The notes beneath the pieces were generated by a model, which saw nothing but the letters and a program-made list of their open reading frames with translations, did no database searches and was not told the DNA's origin. Of a stretch of 7,652 nt of DNA, positions 4,912 to 7,652 are shown piece by piece (position 1 is the first letter of the stretch; the number at the start of each line of letters is the position of its first letter). The stretch lies in assembly GCA_027317105.1 (NCBI GenBank), contig DAHVFH010000155.1, positions 1 to 7,652 of the forward strand. The letters are read 5' to 3'. This DNA is from Cytophagales bacterium. Lineage in GTDB: Bacteria; Bacteroidota; Bacteroidia; Cytophagales; Cyclobacteriaceae. The position numbers were made by a program, and so were the translations under genes.

Positions 4912-7347
4912 ATGCTCAAGACTGACTTTGCTAAAGCCTTAAGCTGGTTTACCAGCAAAAGCTGGAAGCCCTTTACTTTTCAGACTGAGGCATGGGAAAG
5001 TTATGGCAAGGGCCAAAGTGGTTTGGTGAATGCCCCTACTGGAAGCGGAAAAACCTATTCGCTGATGGTTCCGATTTTACTGGAGGGGTTAGCCAATAGA
5101 AAGATGCAAGGTCTTCAATCCATTTGGATCACACCGATTCGGGCTTTGGGTAAAGAAATTGAATATTCAGCTAAGGAAGCTGTCAAGGGGATGGACTCAT
5201 CGTGGAAAGTGGGTGTGCGCAGTGGAGATACAACAACAAAAGAAAAACAAAGACAATTAATTCAACCACCTGAGTTTTTGATCACTACGCCTGAAAGTTT
5301 GCATTTACTATTAGCCCAGAAAAACTACACCACGTACTTCAAGAACTTAAAATCAGTTGTCATTGATGAATGGCATGAACTTCTTGGCTCAAAGCGTGGA
5401 GTACTCGTTGAATTAGCACTTTCGCGATTGAAATCGGTGGCACCGGGTTTGAAAATTTGGGGTATATCTGCCACCATCGGAAATATGGAGCAATCTATGC
5501 AGGTATTATTGGGAGACTACTTCACACTGAAAAAGAAAATTAAAATCATCTGGTCAAACCTCGAAAAGAAAACTGAGATCATATCCATTCTTCCTGATGA
5601 AGTTGAGCGCCTACCTTGGTCAGGCCATCTGGGAATTGTGCTGTTGGAAAAAGTTATCCCGATTATTTTGCAAGGAAAAAGTACCCTCATTTTTACCAAC
5701 ACCCGATCGTTTGCAGAAATCTGGTATCAAAAATTATTGGAAAAGGTGCCCGAACTTTCGGGCGTATTGGCGATGCACCACGGTTCGATCAGCGCTGAAC
5801 TGCGCAATTGGGTGGAAGATCAGTTGCATGAGGGAAAGTTGAAAGCAGTCGTTTGTACTTCGAGCTTGGATTTGGGTGTGGATTTCCGTCCGGTAGAGAC
5901 GATCATTCAGGTGGGGAGCCCGAAGGGTGTGGCCCGTTTTTTACAACGCGCAGGTCGCAGTGGGCATCAACCGAATGCCGTAAGCAAAATTTATTTTTTA
6001 CCTACCAACTCCCTGGAACTTACTGAGGCAGCCGCCTTGCGCGAGGCGATGAAGCAGAAAATCGTAGAGGATAGGGTTCCGTACATTCGATCATTTGATG
6101 TGTTGATTCAATATCTAGTTACGCTAGCTGTTTCAGATGGTTTTTATCCTGATCAAGTTTATCATGAAATTAAAAATACGTTTAGCTTTTCCTCCATCAC
6201 CGAAGAAGAGTGGAGATGGGTTTTGAATTTTATAACCACTGGGGGTGAAGCGCTAACGGCTTACAACGAGTATCAGAAAGTAGTGGTGGAGGAAGGATTA
6301 TTTAAAGTTGAAAATAAACGGATTGCCTATCGCCATCGCCTTTCTATCGGAACGATTGTGGGCGACAACTCGCTTTGGGTGAAATATGTTTCGGGTAAAT
6401 ACTTGGGTTCGATCGAAGAGTATTTTATCTCTCGACTCAACATTGGTGATGCATTTTGGTTTGCCGGCAAAAACCTGGAGCTGGTGCGCATTAAAGATAT
6501 GGAAGTACATGTACGACTCTCGAAACGAAAGTCGGGAAAAGTACCTTCCTGGCAAGGTGGACGCATGCCCCTTTCCTCACAGATGAGCGAAATGATCCGA
6601 TTAAAAATCGATGAAGCTGCCAATAATATCGAGACGGATGAAGAGATGATTTTTCTTCGGCCTTTGATGCGCCTGCAGGAAGAACGTTCGCATCTACCCA
6701 AAAAGAATGAATTTTTAATTGAATATTTTCATTCAGAAGAAGGGTATCATGTGTTGATGTATCCGTTTGAAGGGCGAAATGTGCACGAAGGTCTTGCAGC
6801 ATTGGTGGCCTATCGCTTAGCACAGATCAAGCCGATTACATTTTCTATTGCCATGAACGATTACGGATTTGAACTGCTGTCTGATCAGGAGATTCCAATT
6901 TACGAAGCCGTTGAGACCGATATCCTGAGTGAAGATAATTTATTGAAAGAAATTCAAGCCAGCATTAACTCCACAGAGATGGCACGCAGAAAATTTCGCG
7001 ACATTGCTGCGATCTCAGGACTGGTGTTCAAAGGATTTCCGGGTAAGCCCATTAAAGAAAAACATCTGCAATCTTCCTCTCAGCTATTTTTTAATGTATT
7101 CAACGACTACGATTCTACGAACTTGTTACTTTTGCAAGCTTTTGAAGAGGTAATGGATTTTCAATTGGAAGAGGCTCGATTACGCCAAGCCTTGCACCGC
7201 ATTCATCACCAAAAAATTATTATCCGCGAGCCTGATAAGCCTACACCTTTTGCATTTCCGATCATGGTGGATCGCATGCGCGAAAAACTTACTTCTGAAA
7301 AATTGGAAGACCGGATACGAAAGATGATTGTGAAATTTGAAAAGTAA
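4912..7347 (+). CDS. Lhr-like, ligase-associated DExH-box DNA helicase
   Basis: An 811-residue superfamily 2 helicase that uses ATP to move along and unwind nucleic acid. RecA-like domain 1: W.PF.FQ (18-24), Walker A APTGSGKT (41-48), motif Ia TPIRALGKEI (74-83), TTPESL (125-130), motif II DEWH (152-155), motif III GISATIG (184-190). Domain 2: LIFTNTRSFAE (259-269), HHGSIS (289-294), motif V TSSLDLGVDF (316-325), motif VI QRAGRSGH (345-352). A winged-helix/beta region follows (about 390-560, with SWQGGRMPLSSQ at 546-557), then a C-terminal DEAD/H-associated domain to the end. Length and the opening layout fit the ligase-associated helicase family, which normally works with an ATP-dependent DNA ligase, a metallo-beta-lactamase-fold nuclease and a phosphoesterase in DNA repair; none is adjacent here. 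ATG 4912 is the first start after an in-frame TAA at 4891. All core motifs are intact. Confidence 0.93.
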   Translation: MLKTDFAKALSWFTSKSWKPFTFQTEAWESYGKGQSGLVNAPTGSGKTYSLMVPILLEGLANRKMQGLQSIWITPIRALGKEIEYSAKEAVKGMDSSWKVGVRSGDTTTKEKQRQLIQPPEFLITTPESLHLLLAQKNYTTYFKNLKSVVIDEWHELLGSKRGVLVELALSRLKSVAPGLKIWGISATIGNMEQSMQVLLGDYFTLKKKIKIIWSNLEKKTEIISILPDEVERLPWSGHLGIVLLEKVIPIILQGKSTLIFTNTRSFAEIWYQKLLEKVPELSGVLAMHHGSISAELRNWVEDQLHEGKLKAVVCTSSLDLGVDFRPVETIIQVGSPKGVARFLQRAGRSGHQPNAVSKIYFLPTNSLELTEAAALREAMKQKIVEDRVPYIRSFDVLIQYLVTLAVSDGFYPDQVYHEIKNTFSFSSITEEEWRWVLNFITTGGEALTAYNEYQKVVVEEGLFKVENKRIAYRHRLSIGTIVGDNSLWVKYVSGKYLGSIEEYFISRLNIGDAFWFAGKNLELVRIKDMEVHVRLSKRKSGKVPSWQGGRMPLSSQMSEMIRLKIDEAANNIETDEEMIFLRPLMRLQEERSHLPKKNEFLIEYFHSEEGYHVLMYPFEGRNVHEGLAALVAYRLAQIKPITFSIAMNDYGFELLSDQEIPIYEAVETDILSEDNLLKEIQASINSTEMARRKFRDIAAISGLVFKGFPGKPIKEKHLQSSSQLFFNVFNDYDSTNLLLLQAFEEVMDFQLEEARLRQALHRIHHQKIIIREPDKPTPFAFPIMVDRMREKLTSEKLEDRIRKMIVKFEK

Positions 7348-7362
7348 TGTTCGCCTTAGATT

Positions 7363-7397
7363 ATTCAGAAATAAAAGTAGCTTTGATTCAGAAATAA
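7363..7397 (+). repeat. 12-bp direct repeat flanking a promoter box
   Basis: ATTCAGAAATAA occurs exactly at 7363-7374 and again at 7386-7397, with 11 bp between. The pair flanks the TAGCTTTG box, and the second copy runs into the ribosome binding site of the hydrolase gene. The 23-bp period is close to two helical turns, which would suit a regulator binding one face, but a small duplication is also possible. Confidence 0.5.
7378..7385 (+). promoter_or_regulatory. -7 box TAGCTTTG upstream of the hydrolase-like gene
   Basis: TAGCTTTG matches TAnnTTTG and is identical to the box at 1504-1511. It lies 21 bp before the ATG at 7407. No TTG is found at -33, so expression may rely partly on read-through from the helicase gene that ends 30 bp upstream. 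Confidence 0.35.
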
Positions 7398-7400
7398 GGA
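7396..7400 (+). promoter_or_regulatory. Shine-Dalgarno site AAGGA
   Basis: AAGGA lies 6 nt before the ATG at 7407. It is the only well-placed Shine-Dalgarno-like sequence among the gene starts in this window and decides the start of the partial gene that follows. Confidence 0.6.
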
Positions 7401-7406
7401 TTTGCC

Positions 7407-7652
7407 ATGAAAAGAAAACTCATCTTCTTTACTTTTCCCATTATCGTGTTGCTTGGAATTTATTTTCTTGGTCCCGAACCTGCTAAGCCTAGATTTGATC
7501 CCGCAATGCCTACTGTGCCACAGTCCCCGGACGATTTGGAAAAGTATGTTGCCAATCAGGAAAGCAAACACAAGGTCAAGCCCGACAATGAGGCCCGTAT
7601 TATTTGGAAGGATAGCACAAAGGTTAAAACTAAATACAGTGTAGTGTATATC
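7407..7652 (+). CDS. Membrane-anchored or exported alpha/beta hydrolase, 3'-truncated by window edge
   Basis: Eighty-two codons are open from the ATG to the right edge with no stop. Residues 5-21 (LIFFTFPIIVLLGIYFL) after the basic MKRK start form a signal anchor or signal peptide with no obvious cleavage site. A proline-rich stretch follows (GPEPAKPRFDPAMPTVP), then SPDDLEKYVANQESKHKVKP and DNEARIIWKD, and the fragment ends in KTKYSVVYI. This order (P-rich linker, LE.YV..QE, KPDNEA.I.W, then a YSVVY beta strand) matches the start of Bacteroidota alpha/beta hydrolases, in which the strand leads into an HGF oxyanion motif; that part lies outside the window. A serine hydrolase acting on an ester or lipid in the envelope is the likely role, but catalytic residues cannot be checked. 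It starts 59 bp after the helicase stop and has a good AAGGA site, so it may be co-transcribed or use its own box. Confidence 0.75.
   Translation, partial: MKRKLIFFTFPIIVLLGIYFLGPEPAKPRFDPAMPTVPQSPDDLEKYVANQESKHKVKPDNEARIIWKDSTKVKTKYSVVYI

Noticed and set aside
4754..4942. A 62-codon plus-strand open frame overlapping the helicase start
   Set aside because: It has no ribosome binding site beyond an A-run, no recognisable motif, overlaps the helicase by 31 bp in another frame, and its composition looks random.
6298..6823. Several minus-strand and alternate-frame open frames within the helicase gene
   Set aside because: They lie wholly inside an intact helicase reading frame with conserved motifs and show no family signature of their own.
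7347..7397. A 16-codon frame starting in a TAATG overlap with the helicase stop
   Set aside because: The stop-start overlap is typical of coupled genes, but the product MFALDYSEIKVALIQK resembles nothing, and the frame covers the repeats and promoter box of the next gene.

Overview
The window looks like chromosomal DNA from a member of the Bacteroidota, most likely the Cytophagales. The evidence is a three-gene ECF sigma / membrane-anchored partner / outer-membrane protein operon of the type common in that phylum, several promoter boxes of the Bacteroidota form TAnnTTTG, a near absence of Shine-Dalgarno sequences, and a Bacteroidota-type ligase-associated helicase. Base composition by eye is moderately AT-rich. 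I see no tRNA, rRNA, CRISPR array, transposase or phage gene.

Left part (1-2031): the 3' end of a multi-pass acyltransferase-3 family protein (+) converges on a TetR-type regulator (-). The regulator is divergent from a small four-helix membrane protein of unknown function (+). Their 64-bp shared intergenic region carries a TAnnTTTG box on each strand in near-perfect mirror arrangement, so regulator and membrane protein probably share one control region.

Middle part (2032-4451): a repeat-like hairpin with a tandem 14-bp duplication separates the membrane protein gene from a minus-strand operon. In transcription order the operon holds an ECF sigma factor, a single-pass protein that is probably its membrane partner or anti-sigma factor, and a secreted protein with a C-terminal beta-barrel-like domain. 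Gaps are 1 bp and 19 bp, so the genes are very likely co-transcribed. The second gene contains two in-frame copies of a palindromic element, which look like a short mobile or REP-like repeat recruited into coding sequence.

Right part (4452-7652): about 460 bp without a convincing gene hold a well-formed plus-strand promoter overlapped by a 17-bp palindrome. After this comes an 811-residue Lhr-like DExH-box helicase of the ligase-associated type. The ligase, nuclease and phosphoesterase genes that usually accompany this helicase are not next to it. Next is the start of an alpha/beta-hydrolase-like gene that runs off the right edge; it has the only good Shine-Dalgarno site in the window.

I do not see a clearly new multi-gene system. 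The most unusual items are the coding palindromic repeats, the mirrored divergent promoter, and the palindrome-covered promoter with a long gene-free leader ahead of the isolated helicase.
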